NCBI GenBank assembly: GCA_963824645.1
Contig: CAWGQC010000014.1
Coordinates: 186,001-250,000, forward strand
Origin: Bog-756 sp963824645
GTDB taxonomy: Bacteria; Actinomycetota; Acidimicrobiia; Acidimicrobiales; RAAP-2
Direction of reading: 5' to 3'
DNA: 64,000 nt
The notes beneath the pieces are model-generated. The model saw only the letters and a list, made by a program, of their open reading frames with translations. It was not told the origin of the DNA and did not search any database. Of this stretch, positions 63,743-64,000 are shown in pieces. Every line of letters begins with the position of its first letter. The first letter of the stretch is position 1. The translations under genes were made by a program, and so were the position numbers.

Positions 63743-64000
63743 ATGTCGGATGCAACGCAGCCGTCCTCGAGACCGTCGATACCGGGGGAGCGCCCGCGTG
63801 GTGCGCCCTTGAGCATCACCGGTGTCGGCGCCGTAACCGGATACGGCTGGGGAAGGAAACATCTGTGGGACGGCTTTCTCCTGGGCGAGAGTGCCGTCAA
63901 GCTGGTCGGTGGTCTCGACGGGTTCGTAGACGGCGGTAAGGCCTATCTGTCCCTCATCGCCGACGGTGGCGACCGACGCGACGGACCAAGTCGGTTCATG
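63743..64000 (+). CDS. Beta-ketoacyl-synthase-like protein, N-terminal part (cut by window end)
   Basis: Only 86 codons are inside the window, without a stop. After a Pro/Ser/Arg-rich start, SITGVGAVTGYGWGRKHLWD and GFLLGESAVKLVGG match the ketosynthase N-terminus (ITGxGxVTGxGxG...LWxgLxxGxSA). GAGGAG lies five bases before the ATG. It probably belongs to fatty-acid, polyketide or sterol-linked acyl metabolism. The catalytic Cys and His lie beyond the window. Confidence 0.75.
   Translation, partial: MSDATQPSSRPSIPGERPRGAPLSITGVGAVTGYGWGRKHLWDGFLLGESAVKLVGGLDGFVDGGKAYLSLIADGGDRRDGPSRFM

Overview
The window is high-GC and gene-dense, with frequent GTG starts and many stop/start overlaps of the GTGA or ATGA kind. 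Gene content points to an actinobacterium. The GYWLV/DGG repeats of the large surface protein, the DUF916-like surface protein and the sterol ring-degradation genes suggest the class Acidimicrobiia or a relative. That placement is inference from gene content, because no rRNA is present.

Layout. 0-9.5 kb: a MarR/MFS efflux pair, scattered metabolic genes (MTHFR-like reductase, UspA, VOC protein, alkyl-sulfatase-like hydrolase) and a second MFS gene with a single-base frameshift. 9.6-16 kb: a coiled-coil protein, a broken atypical SDR, a GH15 glucoamylase/trehalase-like enzyme, a luciferase-like oxidoreductase and a DUF4242-adenylate cyclase fusion. 16-20.5 kb: an FAD-binding protein, an epoxide-hydrolase-like protein, and a DUF35 plus thiolase pair. 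21-27.7 kb: topoisomerase IB, a secreted glycosidase-like protein, a CHASE-GGDEF-EAL protein, and a surface-protein locus in which two genes seem fused out of frame. 27.8-31.4 kb: a compact minus-strand redox operon (anchored linker protein, ApbE, ferric-reductase-like membrane protein, NuoF-like protein, ferredoxin). 32.8-36.1 kb: an arsenic/chromate locus, with arsR-chrA divergent from an ArsI/CadI-like gene, an aquaporin and arsC. 36.5-45.5 kb: an IS256-type element with a frameshifted transposase, two direct copies of one IS110-type element, and small cargo genes.

A tRNA-Ala(CGC) lies at 46.25 kb. To its left are gene fragments and frameshifts; to its right (46.5-64 kb) I found no broken gene. 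That right part holds a GH18 protein, a PIN-TRAM membrane protein, a giant FN3-repeat surface protein, the pntAA-AB-B transhydrogenase operon, an EAL protein, and a cluster matching the mycobacterial sterol C/D-ring genes (SDR, echA20, ipdA, ipdB, ipdC). A second SDR and the start of a ketosynthase-like gene end the window.

How genes work together. The redox operon looks able to pass electrons from a soluble carrier through the NuoF-like protein and ferredoxin to a haem-bearing membrane protein, with ApbE to flavinylate an exported partner that is not in the window. The ars genes would reduce arsenate, let arsenite leave through the aquaporin, and possibly cleave methylarsenite. The echA20-ipdABC genes would open the last two sterol rings. 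The main structural oddities are the many frameshifts confined to about 8.8-46 kb, the twin IS110 elements with structured non-coding ends, and two degraded gene fragments next to the tRNA.
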